Below, one piece after another: positions 45,130 to 53,182 of a stretch of 64,000 bases of DNA. Every line of letters begins with the position of its first letter. Position 1 is the stretch's first letter. Source of the DNA: an uncultured Allomuricauda sp. (GTDB taxonomy: Bacteria > Bacteroidota > Bacteroidia > Flavobacteriales > Flavobacteriaceae); the NCBI RefSeq assembly GCF_947501165.1, contig NZ_CANMUU010000001.1, forward strand, positions 434,001 to 498,000, written 5' to 3'. Under the pieces are notes generated by a model. The model saw nothing but the letters and a program-made list of their open reading frames with translations. It had not been told where the DNA came from and searched no databases. The position numbers and the translations under genes are program-made.

Positions 45130-47088
45130 TTATTCTCCCAATGACCAGGATAATTCAATATTTGAATTGGCTGGCGATACCCGCACATACCCTTGCATTT
45201 CTTGGTGCAGTGCGGAACAGAAATCAGTACAGTAAAATGGCCATACTCCTACTTGTTTGGGCTCCCAAATCGAGGTTTTAGTTTGCCCGGGCATAACCAA
45301 TAACTCTGAGGTGTTTTGACCAATAATGGAAAAACCATGGGGTACATCAAAGTCTTGTTCGTGGTTTGTGATATGGAAATATACCTTATCCCCTACCTTG
45401 ACTCCTTCAATATTATCCGGAGTAAAGTGACTACGAATCGTACTCATATAAATATGAACTTCATTACCGTTACGTTCAACCCTAGCTTCTGAAGGATTAT
45501 TGATGCCATAAGGATGCTTGTTTTCATCCAGACGATAGATTTTCTTTGACTTTGGAGCCAAAAGTTCCGCAGGGCATCCAGCGGCATAATGGGGTTCTCC
45601 ATGGGTTGGAAAATCATATATCAACTCCATCTTTTCTCCTGAGATATCATAAATCTGTGCAGAGTGTTCCATTTCGGGGCCTGTGGGTAGGTAACGGTCC
45701 TTAGTGATTTTATTCATCGCCACAACATATTTGCCAAAAGGCTTACGTGAGTTTCCACCGGGAATCATCAAGTGACCTACGGAATAGAACGTAGGTTTTC
45801 TATCCACTACATCCCATGTTCCCAAACGCCATTTAACTACTTCTGATGAAATGAAGAAGGTTGTATAGGCATTGCCGCTGGCATCAAACTCTGTGTGTAG
45901 GGGCCCTAAACCGCCACTTTTTACAATACCCGCCATTACATCGTCAAAACTCAGGATAGGAATACCATAAGCCTCCCCGTCAAACTTTTCTGCTTCAATA
46001 GCAGCCAACATTTTGGTGAAGGAGTGAACGGTAAGGTCTGCTGAAAGTTTACCAGAGCCAATAATATATTCCCCACTTGGGTCTACATCACAACCATGCG
46101 GTGATTTAGGTGTTGGTAAGAAATAGATAGCACCTGGCACTTCGTTAGGGTCAACGGTCAAAACTTCTTTCTTCATTGTTGATGTTCCAGTATGTGTCTC
46201 ATGGCTATACACGTTATGAGCGTAATTGGCTGGCATTTTTGTACCACCACCGTTATCTACATATTCTTCAATTTTCTTCCAGTTAATCGCAGCTATGAAG
46301 TCTTTGTCATTTTGAGAAGAGTTTACTTCCATTAAAGAGTTTGCCTCCTCCGTATTATAAGTACTGAAGAAATGCCACCCATGTGATTTACCACGCCCAG
46401 GGTGGGAAAGGTCATAATTGAACCCAGGCATCAATACCTGAAATTTTATATCCAACCTACCTGTCTCAGGTGCTACGCTTATAAAGCTTAACGCACCTTT
46501 AAAGTTGCCTTTATATTCATTAATGGGCATATCCCGTTGCGGAACAGGGACAGAAAATCGTGTACCCGCTATTACATATTCCGTGTTCTCTGTAATGAAT
46601 GAAGAACTATGGTTACCAGCACTATTGGGGATTTCAATGATTTCCTCAGTTTCAAATGTCTCAAGACTGATCCGTGCTATCCTTGGAGTGTTGTTGCCGT
46701 TTATAAAAATCCATCGCCCGTCTAATTCCCCATTCGTCTGAGAGATATCCGGATGGTGGCTATCATCCCATGGAACAAAACCAAAAGAGGTATTTAACAT
46801 GGGTTTCGTTTCTTCTGAATACCCATAACCCGAAGTAGGGAATTGGGAAAATACAGGGATTTCCTTAAACATACGACCAGAAGGGAGGCCATAAACTGTT
46901 AAGTTTCCGCTATACCCTCCTGAAAGAAAGGCATAAAATTCATCTTGCTCACCTGGTGCCACATACACTTTCTCCGCAGCGGATGAAGCCAGTGCACCAT
47001 TGGTATTGGTTCCAGCAGCCTGATTACATCCAATATACAGTAGTGTTGCCGCCAAAAGACCGCCAATTACGTAATAGATTTTTTTCAT
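45130..47088 (-). CDS. nosZ: Nitrous oxide reductase, clade II (Sec-type), lipoprotein-like start
   Basis: A 652-residue periplasmic enzyme reducing N2O to N2. The signal is of the Sec/lipoprotein type (LLYIGC, Cys21), without a Tat motif, which marks clade II NosZ. The seven-bladed propeller holds the CuZ histidines (DDSHHPD, SPHGCDVDP, LHTEFD, GEPHYA). The C-terminal cupredoxin has the CuA motif as FYCTDFCSALHQEM. Length fits the clade. Neighbours encode its maturation proteins and a likely electron donor. Confidence 0.97.
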   Translation of the reverse strand: MKKIYYVIGGLLAATLLYIGCNQAAGTNTNGALASSAAEKVYVAPGEQDEFYAFLSGGYSGNLTVYGLPSGRMFKEIPVFSQFPTSGYGYSEETKPMLNTSFGFVPWDDSHHPDISQTNGELDGRWIFINGNNTPRIARISLETFETEEIIEIPNSAGNHSSSFITENTEYVIAGTRFSVPVPQRDMPINEYKGNFKGALSFISVAPETGRLDIKFQVLMPGFNYDLSHPGRGKSHGWHFFSTYNTEEANSLMEVNSSQNDKDFIAAINWKKIEEYVDNGGGTKMPANYAHNVYSHETHTGTSTMKKEVLTVDPNEVPGAIYFLPTPKSPHGCDVDPSGEYIIGSGKLSADLTVHSFTKMLAAIEAEKFDGEAYGIPILSFDDVMAGIVKSGGLGPLHTEFDASGNAYTTFFISSEVVKWRLGTWDVVDRKPTFYSVGHLMIPGGNSRKPFGKYVVAMNKITKDRYLPTGPEMEHSAQIYDISGEKMELIYDFPTHGEPHYAAGCPAELLAPKSKKIYRLDENKHPYGINNPSEARVERNGNEVHIYMSTIRSHFTPDNIEGVKVGDKVYFHITNHEQDFDVPHGFSIIGQNTSELLVMPGQTKTSIWEPKQVGVWPFYCTDFCSALHQEMQGYVRVSPANSNIELSWSLGE

Positions 47089-47119
47089 CTTTTCTTAGTA
47101 TTTATTGATATACAGCTAT

Positions 47120-47704
47120 TTATTCTTCAGACGGAGGTAAGATGACTTTATCAACAACATGCACAATACCGTTTCCAGCAGTCACACTACCTATGATTTT
47201 GGCTCCTCCCACGTATACATCATCTCCTTTTACTTCAACCATGGCATCTTGACCATTGGCTTGTCCTACCTTTTTGAACTTTTTCAAAAAGTCTTTGGAA
47301 TAATTACCGGGGGTTACATGATACTTTAAGATATTGGCCAAAGCATCCTTATTTTCTGGTTTCAACAAGTTCTCCACAGTACCTTCGGGAAGGGCATTAA
47401 AAGCCTCATTGGTGGGAGCAAAAACCATTAGCGGTCCTGCATTTACCAAAGCATTTTCAAGGTGAGCAGCTTGTACGGCAGCTACCAAAGTAGTATGGTC
47501 AGGGGAGTTAATGGCTACAGCCAATACGGTTGAGCCTACATCACCCTCTATAAAGGCTTGGCCTGATTCTTTGTTGGCCTCAGTGGCATTGGTCACTTCG
47601 TTGGATGTAGCTTTTTCTGTCTTGGCATTGGTATTACAACCCACTACTAAAAACAAGCATAGAAGTGAATAGACCAAAGTTTTAAGTTGGATATTCGATT
47701 TCAT
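47120..47704 (-). CDS. Fasciclin-domain lipoprotein
   Basis: A 194-residue lipoprotein (signal FLVVGC, Cys23). After a Thr/Glu-rich linker comes one fasciclin domain (about 55-190), with the family segments HTTLVAAVQAAHLENAL, GPLMVFAPTNEAFNALPEG, LKYHV and ADIKIIGSVTAGNGIVHVVDKVILP-like ends. Fasciclin domains bind other proteins or extracellular surfaces. It lies between the cytochrome and nosZ, 32 bp before nosZ, so it may tether or support the electron chain. That is inferred. Confidence 0.88.
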   Translation of the reverse strand: MKSNIQLKTLVYSLLCLFLVVGCNTNAKTEKATSNEVTNATEANKESGQAFIEGDVGSTVLAVAINSPDHTTLVAAVQAAHLENALVNAGPLMVFAPTNEAFNALPEGTVENLLKPENKDALANILKYHVTPGNYSKDFLKKFKKVGQANGQDAMVEVKGDDVYVGGAKIIGSVTAGNGIVHVVDKVILPPSEE

Positions 47705-47714
47705 ATATTTTGGT

Positions 47715-48221
47715 TTAAAGTGTTCTAAAAAATTCCAGCAATGAACGTGTTTGTTCCACAGTTAAGTTCTGATTGGACATGGCCGCGCCATTGAACTCAA
47801 CCAACAAATCCTTAGCACATTGGTCTTCTTCCGTCATTAATTTGGGGTCCAAAATCATATTCATGACCCATTCTGGACTTCTACGTTCTAAAATGCCCTG
47901 CATTTTTGGACCAATAAAACGTTTGTTTTCTCTGTGACAAGCGGTACAATTGGTTTTAAACAATTCGCCACCTGCAGTTGCCATCTCTTGATTTATTTCT
48001 GGGTCCAAGGCAATCTCTTTGATTTGTCCCACTCCTTTGTTATCAAGGGTGATTCGCTGAGAGGCAGGTACTTGACTGGTTTCAGATGCTTCTTGCTCAA
48101 CCTTTTCCGAAGACTTTTTACGGTCAACAGTAAAACTTTCGTCTTTTTTTTCAGTTTTTCCCCCACATCCTATCATTAGAAGAGCGAGTACGAACACAGA
48201 AATTGCAAATTTGATTTTCAT
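47715..48221 (-). CDS. Lipoprotein cytochrome c
   Basis: A 168-residue lipoprotein (signal LLMIGC, Cys19) with a linker, then a class I cytochrome c domain (about 90-165). The haem site is CTACH and the axial Met lies in the late MSNQNLTVEQT stretch. It is the first gene of the nos operon and is probably the electron donor to NosZ. The linker may let it reach NosZ on the membrane surface. Confidence 0.9.
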   Translation of the reverse strand: MKIKFAISVFVLALLMIGCGGKTEKKDESFTVDRKKSSEKVEQEASETSQVPASQRITLDNKGVGQIKEIALDPEINQEMATAGGELFKTNCTACHRENKRFIGPKMQGILERRSPEWVMNMILDPKLMTEEDQCAKDLLVEFNGAAMSNQNLTVEQTRSLLEFFRTL

Positions 48222-48245
48222 GGCCTTGTTTTTTTAACAATTGTC

Positions 48246-48310
48246 CAAAAGTAAGCTCGATTAATTGTGGAAAACATGATTATTGTCATATAAAGGATAA
48301 AAATGTCTTT
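48246..48310 (-). promoter_or_regulatory. nos operon promoter with Crp/Fnr-type and Rrf2-like sites
   Basis: On the minus strand, TGACAATAATCA (48277-48288, symmetrical with ATGA/TCAT) stands 23 bp above TACTTTTG (48246-48253), a perfect TAnnTTTG box. Upstream lies GATA-AAAA-TGTC (48296-48307), an inverted-repeat element shared with the copper operon and overlapping the likely rrf2 promoter on the other strand. Confidence 0.75.
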
Positions 48311-48342
48311 TAATCTTTAACTTTCAAGAAAAATAATTTGCT

Positions 48343-48774
48343 ATGTTTTCAAACTCGTCCAAATATGCTATCAAAGGGGTGCTATATTTAGCCGTAAATG
48401 CCAGAGAAAACCGTAAGGTTTTAGCAAAAGACATTGCCAAACCCATCAACGTTCCACCACATTACATTGCCAAACTGTTGCAAGAATTAAAGAGACATGG
48501 TATTGTTTCCTCAGTTAAAGGACCGCATGGAGGTTTTTATTTGAATGAAGAGAATATGAAAACCCAGTTGATGAAGATTGTGGATGTAATTGATGGAGAG
48601 CAAAAACTCCGTTCTTGCATGTTGAGCATTCGGGAGTGTGATAATGAAAACCCTTGCCCGCTTCATCATTTAGTAGGAGAAACTAAAACCGATTTTATAA
48701 AGAATTTAGAAAACACCACTATCTCTGATTTGGTCGCCAATATTAAAGAGGGTAAGTCAATTCTTCCTCTTTAG
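48343..48774 (+). CDS. Rrf2-family regulator, NsrR/IscR-like
   Basis: A 143-residue winged HTH regulator of the Rrf2 family: AKDIAKPINVPPHYIAKLLQELKRHGIVSSVKGPHGGFYL is the standard HTH and wing. Three Cys (92, 99 and 105; C-x6-C-x5-C) match the Fe-S cluster arrangement of NO- or redox-sensing members such as NsrR. It is divergent to the nos operon and only 121 bp away, so it probably senses NO or Fe-S status to control it and itself. Whether the protein is an activator or repressor cannot be told. Confidence 0.88.
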   Translation: MFSNSSKYAIKGVLYLAVNARENRKVLAKDIAKPINVPPHYIAKLLQELKRHGIVSSVKGPHGGFYLNEENMKTQLMKIVDVIDGEQKLRSCMLSIRECDNENPCPLHHLVGETKTDFIKNLENTTISDLVANIKEGKSILPL

Positions 48775-48777
48775 AAA

Positions 48778-48812
48778 AAAAGAAGACCACTCTAAACGAG
48801 CAGTCTTCTTTC
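48778..48812. terminator. Bidirectional terminator
   Basis: AAAGAAGAC and GTCTTCTTT arms with extra ACTC/GAG pairing and flanking A- and T-rich runs. It lies between the convergent rrf2 and lipoprotein genes and can serve both. Confidence 0.7.
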
Positions 48813-48833
48813 CTAAGTCATCTTTTAAAAGAA

Positions 48834-49688
48834 TTAGAATTCCATTTCGAAGAACAAGCTACTAGCTTCATTTTCTTCGGTCACGTCCTCACCTTTAAGT
48901 ACTTCTCCAGCCGTATTTTTTACTTTAAGGTTGATTTTCCAATAACCGGTCATGGTCAACGATAATTTTCCCTTATACATGGCATTGGAAGTATCAAAAA
49001 CTAAATGCTCATTGTTCGGTGAACTATGATTGCCCATTCCAGGCATGCGAGGGTCAATTTCTATACTGTATCCTTCCACTACTGGAAAGGTCATCATGTT
49101 TTCCATTTTAAAGAGCATGGCCGAGAAGTCATTGACCTTAACATCCGGTGTCATCGGCATCATGGCCAGCACATATCGTGCTTCATCCAATCCCGTAAAA
49201 ACATTAACTCTCTTCTTGCCATCGGCAGGGGCTTTTACCTCAATACGCTCTGCAAGATTATAAGTCTGTCCATCAATACCATATTCAAGGTTCAACTCCC
49301 AATATTCAGTGGCATTACCCGGCATTTGAAAAATACTGAAGCCTTTATAGACTGAATCTTCATTAGTTTTTAAAATGGTCGATTTTGGACAGGAGTGCGA
49401 CATCATTTCCATATGCATCACAGGGTTCATTGATAGCGTAGCATTAGAAACATAACTGTCCGTTTCATTATCCTTTATTCTAAAAAAGAGTTCGTTATAG
49501 CCAGTGGTATACTGGTTTTGGTCAGAATAGACCTCCAAGGTGTGACCATTGACATTAAAACTTGACAATAGATTGAATTCGGCCAATGGATTTTCATCAA
49601 TCACAATTGGATCATCGGTGTTATCCGAGCAAGCTGTAAACAATACAGCGATAAAAAGTGTCAGGGTATAAAATTTAATTATGTTCAT
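48834..49688 (-). CDS. Met-rich YtkA/FixH-like lipoprotein, probably copper binding
   Basis: A 284-residue lipoprotein (signal LFTAC, Cys20). Two beta-sandwich repeats of the YtkA/FixH type run at about 40-150 and 165-280. They carry many Met/His clusters: MNPVMHMEMMSHSC, LAMMPMTP, ENMMTFP and MPGMGNHSSPNNEH, each typical of Cu(I) sites. It lies 29 bp downstream of the TonB receptor, in the same operon. It likely takes copper from the receptor for delivery to NosL/NosD; this path is inferred. Confidence 0.72.
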   Translation of the reverse strand: MNIIKFYTLTLFIAVLFTACSDNTDDPIVIDENPLAEFNLLSSFNVNGHTLEVYSDQNQYTTGYNELFFRIKDNETDSYVSNATLSMNPVMHMEMMSHSCPKSTILKTNEDSVYKGFSIFQMPGNATEYWELNLEYGIDGQTYNLAERIEVKAPADGKKRVNVFTGLDEARYVLAMMPMTPDVKVNDFSAMLFKMENMMTFPVVEGYSIEIDPRMPGMGNHSSPNNEHLVFDTSNAMYKGKLSLTMTGYWKINLKVKNTAGEVLKGEDVTEENEASSLFFEMEF

Positions 49689-49717
49689 ATTTTAATATTT
49701 CAAAAGTTGTTATTGTC

Positions 49718-51787
49718 TTAATTGATATTGTAGGTCAAGGTGGCATAAATGTTTCGTCCCATTCGAGGTATGTTGGCCCAATCGGTAAAAGTGGAATACC
49801 AGGTGTCAAAAAGGTTTTCGACACCTATTTTGGTATACATAAAATTTTGATTTCCCAGCTTAAAGGTCTTACCCATGTTTACTGAAAAAACCGTGTAGGC
49901 GGCTGTTCTGTCCTCACCAAATTCAGGGTTGAAATTGACCTGATCTGCCGCACCCGAAAGCCGAAACGCCGCCGTGAAGCTTTTCTTTGCATATTCTAAT
50001 GAAGCACTATAAGCCAAAGGACTAATAAAAGGCAGGTTTCTACCATCGTTATCAAAGCCTCTATGATAACCAACAACTGCATTACAGATTAAATTGGAGG
50101 AAACATTCCATTTAGACTCCAGAGTAGCATTGTACTGCGTGGCATACTCCAAATTTGTATACGTTTTTACGCCCGCAGCCCCAATGGTCATGGTACTTAG
50201 CCCTTGAGTTATTTCGCCAATTATAAAATTGGGCATATGAAAATAGTTTCCGTTTAAAGAGACATTGACCTTGTTACTCTCCCAAGATAGCTTTCCATTG
50301 ATTTCATAGGATTGCTCATTTTTCAGGTTAGGGTCGCCAATGTAATCATGGTTGTCAAAGCTGTTGAATAAGTAAAAACCAAATCCTTCGGAAACAGAAG
50401 GTGCCCTTTCTCCAAATGAAACTCCCGAGGAAACCTCAAAATCCCCTAATTTCCTATAATACCGTGCAGATATACTTTTGAGAAACCGTGTCTGAGACGC
50501 TTCTAAATCTGGGTAAAAAATTCGGAGGCTGTTCAAACCAAATTCATCAGCTACCCGGAAGCCTTGATAGGCAATCCTTGCGCCCAAATTCAGTTGACCC
50601 TCTTTTAGTTCGAACTCATCCTCTAAGTAAATCCCAGTATTCAGAGTTCTAACATCCGGCCAAGTCAACATAAACATAGGTATCTGATTTGGGTCATTAG
50701 GATACATGGTCATTTCTGCCAAGGAGCGATTGTAAAACCCATCCCATTTCAATTGAACGCTATGCTTCCCCGCCTCTAGCTGAGCTTGATTAATAAAACC
50801 GTACGTATCGCTCCAACCGGGCATGTCCATACGGATGGGGACATCAGGTCTTTGCGAATCGTCCATCATGTGGGTAATGGTATTGAAATAGAGTTTGCTT
50901 TTAAAATCATCCAATCCCATAAAACCCTGGTTTTTATATTCGGCCGAACCAATAATACCCCTTGCTAAAGAAACATCCATGGGTAGTGCTGGGTAGCCCA
51001 CATTCCTTGCCTCATCGTAGATGAAAGATGCCTCAATAGATTCTTCCTCGTCTAGTTGTATGCCACCATTAGCCGAAAGATTGTATTTCTCGAATTGCGA
51101 AAAGGCAACTTCTTCTCCTCCACCTGCTGTGTAGTTTTCAGCTTTTCTATAAATAACATCAGCATCTATATAGCTACTTTCATTAGAGTAGTTAATTTCC
51201 GAACCTAAAATGCGTTGCATATTATTTGCTTCAAAGCCTGATTCAAAACTGGTTCGCCATCCTCGATTTTCAAAACCTGATTTATCCAATTGCAGGTCTA
51301 TTCCACCACCTATGGTTGAGCCTAATTCAGCTCCTTCTTGTCCAGAGGTCACCTTAGCGTAATGAAGGTTAGAGACATCTACATATGAAGTGATGGGGTC
51401 CATTTTATCTGTACAAGCAGAAAAAATCCGCATACCATCGATGGTCACGGTCAATCGTTCGCTAGTCATAGAATTGATCATTGGCTCCCAGGCGTAAGCA
51501 CCGCGTTTCATCATATTGACCTTATGACTCTTTTCAAGATAATCATCAATAGAAGCTAGGGGCTTGGCCTGCTTTTGATAATCTTCGGGCATACGTGACT
51601 TGATTAGGATTACCTCGTCCAATTGAACAGTAAGAATACTATCTGTAGCAAATGGATTTTCAGTTTGACCATAGACATTGGTAAAGGTGAACACCATAAG
51701 GACAAGTGCACTCCAGATAACTGAAACTTTCTTGTTTTGATGTCCTTTAGTTACCTGTTCAGGTAGGCAACCTTTATGAAATTTCAT
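49718..51787 (-). CDS. TonB-dependent copper receptor, OprC/NosA-like
   Basis: A 689-residue outer-membrane receptor from ATG 51787 (Met17 of the longest reading), which gives a signal peptide ending near NVYGQ. The plug carries KRGAYAWEP and then ACTDKMDP, with Cys125 and Met129 as CxxxM. This is the Cys/Met copper-site motif known in OprC; a HMM triplet later (THMMDDSQRPD) could supply the second part (HxM). NosA is the homologous protein needed for copper supply to NosZ. The operon's promoter looks like that of nos. Confidence 0.85.
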   Translation of the reverse strand: MKFHKGCLPEQVTKGHQNKKVSVIWSALVLMVFTFTNVYGQTENPFATDSILTVQLDEVILIKSRMPEDYQKQAKPLASIDDYLEKSHKVNMMKRGAYAWEPMINSMTSERLTVTIDGMRIFSACTDKMDPITSYVDVSNLHYAKVTSGQEGAELGSTIGGGIDLQLDKSGFENRGWRTSFESGFEANNMQRILGSEINYSNESSYIDADVIYRKAENYTAGGGEEVAFSQFEKYNLSANGGIQLDEEESIEASFIYDEARNVGYPALPMDVSLARGIIGSAEYKNQGFMGLDDFKSKLYFNTITHMMDDSQRPDVPIRMDMPGWSDTYGFINQAQLEAGKHSVQLKWDGFYNRSLAEMTMYPNDPNQIPMFMLTWPDVRTLNTGIYLEDEFELKEGQLNLGARIAYQGFRVADEFGLNSLRIFYPDLEASQTRFLKSISARYYRKLGDFEVSSGVSFGERAPSVSEGFGFYLFNSFDNHDYIGDPNLKNEQSYEINGKLSWESNKVNVSLNGNYFHMPNFIIGEITQGLSTMTIGAAGVKTYTNLEYATQYNATLESKWNVSSNLICNAVVGYHRGFDNDGRNLPFISPLAYSASLEYAKKSFTAAFRLSGAADQVNFNPEFGEDRTAAYTVFSVNMGKTFKLGNQNFMYTKIGVENLFDTWYSTFTDWANIPRMGRNIYATLTYNIN

Positions 51788-51866
51788 TGTAATGTGGTTT
51801 AAGTTGTGATACCAAAAGATTATGGAACTTCTCATTGAAGCCCACTATCAGATACTTACGGTTTTC

Positions 51867-52247
51867 TTAAACCCATGTTTTAGGAGGCGGTGTAGGTTTG
51901 TTAATAAATGGAGGTGTATTCATTTGGTCAAAGTATGACCAAAGTGTTATGTTCTGCTCTATATCTACTAGGGTGGGTTGTAAATCGCTTTGAGGAACAT
52001 AATATACCAATTGAATCAACTCGTTGTTCTGTTGTTGATTTTCAAAAGGGTTATCTTCTTGTTGTCTGTTTTCTTCGGCCAATAATTTGAACAGGTAACA
52101 TTTACCATTGCATTGAAGCTGTGGTTGTTCCCTATTCTCACAAAGATTAGTGACAATGTAATTGTAATTGATAATATACTCCGCAATGGGCCATAACGGC
52201 TTCACTAACATAATGAAGATGAATGGTATGACCAACAATTGTTTCAT
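51867..52247 (-). CDS. Small membrane-anchored CNGKC protein, copper operon
   Basis: A 126-residue protein with an N-terminal helix (LLVIPFIFIMLV) and a mature part holding LCENR...QLQCNGKCYLFKLL (three Cys), a Gln/Asn-rich linker and a Pro-rich end (PPFINKPTPPPKTWV). The CNGKC pattern recurs near TonB copper receptors in Bacteroidota, as I recall. The start codon is only 4 bp below the -7 box, so either translation is leaderless or the start is Met13 (52211). Confidence 0.65.
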   Translation of the reverse strand: MKQLLVIPFIFIMLVKPLWPIAEYIINYNYIVTNLCENREQPQLQCNGKCYLFKLLAEENRQQEDNPFENQQQNNELIQLVYYVPQSDLQPTLVDIEQNITLWSYFDQMNTPPFINKPTPPPKTWV

Positions 52248-52251
52248 ACTT

Positions 52252-52315
52252 CAAAAGTAGCGGGTGTACTGGAGGGAAAACCTGATTTTTGTCATAAAAG
52301 GACAAAAATGTCTTT
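52252..52315 (-). promoter_or_regulatory. Copper-operon promoter, twin of the nos promoter
   Basis: On the minus strand TGACAAAAATCA (52283-52294) stands 23 bp above TACTTTTG (52252-52259), the same -7 box as at nos. The element GACA-AAAA-TGTC (52301-52312) lies upstream, 18 bp centre to centre from the Crp/Fnr site (19 bp at nos). Confidence 0.75.
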
Positions 52316-52729
52316 TTAAGAATAAGATAGTTGGCTTATAGCGTTAAGAAATGTATTGAATTTATGACATTAACATCGGTATAACAACTATTGAAATGGC
52401 TTAACATTTTTGATTTAATGCCTGTAGGAGACCATTGAAAGATGTGGTATTAGTAATGGATTTTGATGATACCTTGCAAAAAAGTAGCCCCGGCAAGAAT
52501 CGAACCTTTGCCCTAGACCTCTCTGTTTAAAAGGTTTTCAGCTTTCAATGAGTTTCAATGTTGACGATTTGTGAACTTTTATGGTGTTATTTTTCCGTCA
52601 TTACAAAAGTAATCGAATGATGATAAATGATTGCATTTTATGAGTAGAAAAAGATAAATCATGGTTTGAGATTATAATTTTTGTTGGATTGCTTGTCCCA
52701 TATCTTACCCCTAAACTTTGCGCATGGAT
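52316..52729. other. Gene-free stretch with a tRNA-like fragment
   Basis: No gene seen. It contains the tRNA 3'-like fragment at 52484-52516 on the minus strand, and AT-rich sequence of no clear function. It separates the copper operon from the mobilisation module. Confidence 0.5.
52484..52516 (-). repeat. tRNA 3'-end-like fragment, possible att remnant
   Basis: Read on the minus strand it has GGTTCGATTC (T-arm-like) and then CCGGGGCTAC (acceptor-like), but the T-stem does not pair cleanly and no 5' half is present. Integrative elements often leave such 3' fragments at their ends. The mobilisation genes lie beside it. Confidence 0.35.
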
Positions 52730-52785
52730 CCTATTCCGATTTTATAGCGTTCCGGGAGATAAGCGTATAGTAAAATCGGAAAAGG
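52730..52785 (-). repeat. Hairpin A bounding the mobilisation module
   Basis: Perfect 11-bp arms TTCCGATTTTA (52734-52744) and TAAAATCGGAA (52771-52781), plus outer CCT/AGG pairs. The loop on the minus strand reads TACGCTTATCTCCCGGAAC, matching the loop of hairpin B (54598-54653) in inverted orientation. Confidence 0.75.
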
Positions 52786-52792
52786 GCGCAAC

Positions 52793-53170
52793 CTACTGTT
52801 GATTTTGAAGTTCAACTTTTTCTTTCGTCGAGATAGCTTTCTCCTTTTTGTTCAATTGGACCACTTGGAAACTCAAATATCCAATTACCATACTCAGTAT
52901 GATTAGCAGAGATAGAAAGATTACCAACAACCATTTGGGGATAAGCTTGGCCCGTTTCAGCTTTTTATTGATATCATTATATGTTACTTTATTCAGCGAC
53001 TGAATCCTTTCCTGGCGCCTAAGGTGTTCCTTTAGATGATATTCCAATTTTGAAGTATCCGCTTTTACCTCATTTAGACCCTTGGATAGGCCTTCCAACT
53101 TTTTGATCGAATTCTGGAACCCATTGATTTCGTCCGTCAATAATTCCATGATGTCATCCAATTTTTTCAT
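52793..53170 (-). CDS. Coiled-coil, single-helix membrane protein of the mob module
   Basis: A 125-residue protein with a long coiled coil (about 1-75, LTDEINGFQNSIKKLEGLSKGLNEVK) and a membrane helix (WLLVIFLSLLIILSMVIGYLSF). Similar small proteins (DUF6730-like, by memory) follow relaxase genes in Bacteroidota mobilisable elements. It lies 12 bp downstream of the relaxase, in one operon. It could anchor the relaxosome at the membrane, but that is a guess. Confidence 0.65.
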   Translation of the reverse strand: MKKLDDIMELLTDEINGFQNSIKKLEGLSKGLNEVKADTSKLEYHLKEHLRRQERIQSLNKVTYNDINKKLKRAKLIPKWLLVIFLSLLIILSMVIGYLSFQVVQLNKKEKAISTKEKVELQNQQ

Positions 53171-53182
53171 TGTTCCCTGTTT

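Noticed and set aside
52484-52516. Complete tRNA or tmRNA gene
   Set aside because: There is no 5' half and the T-stem does not pair well, so only a fragment is listed.
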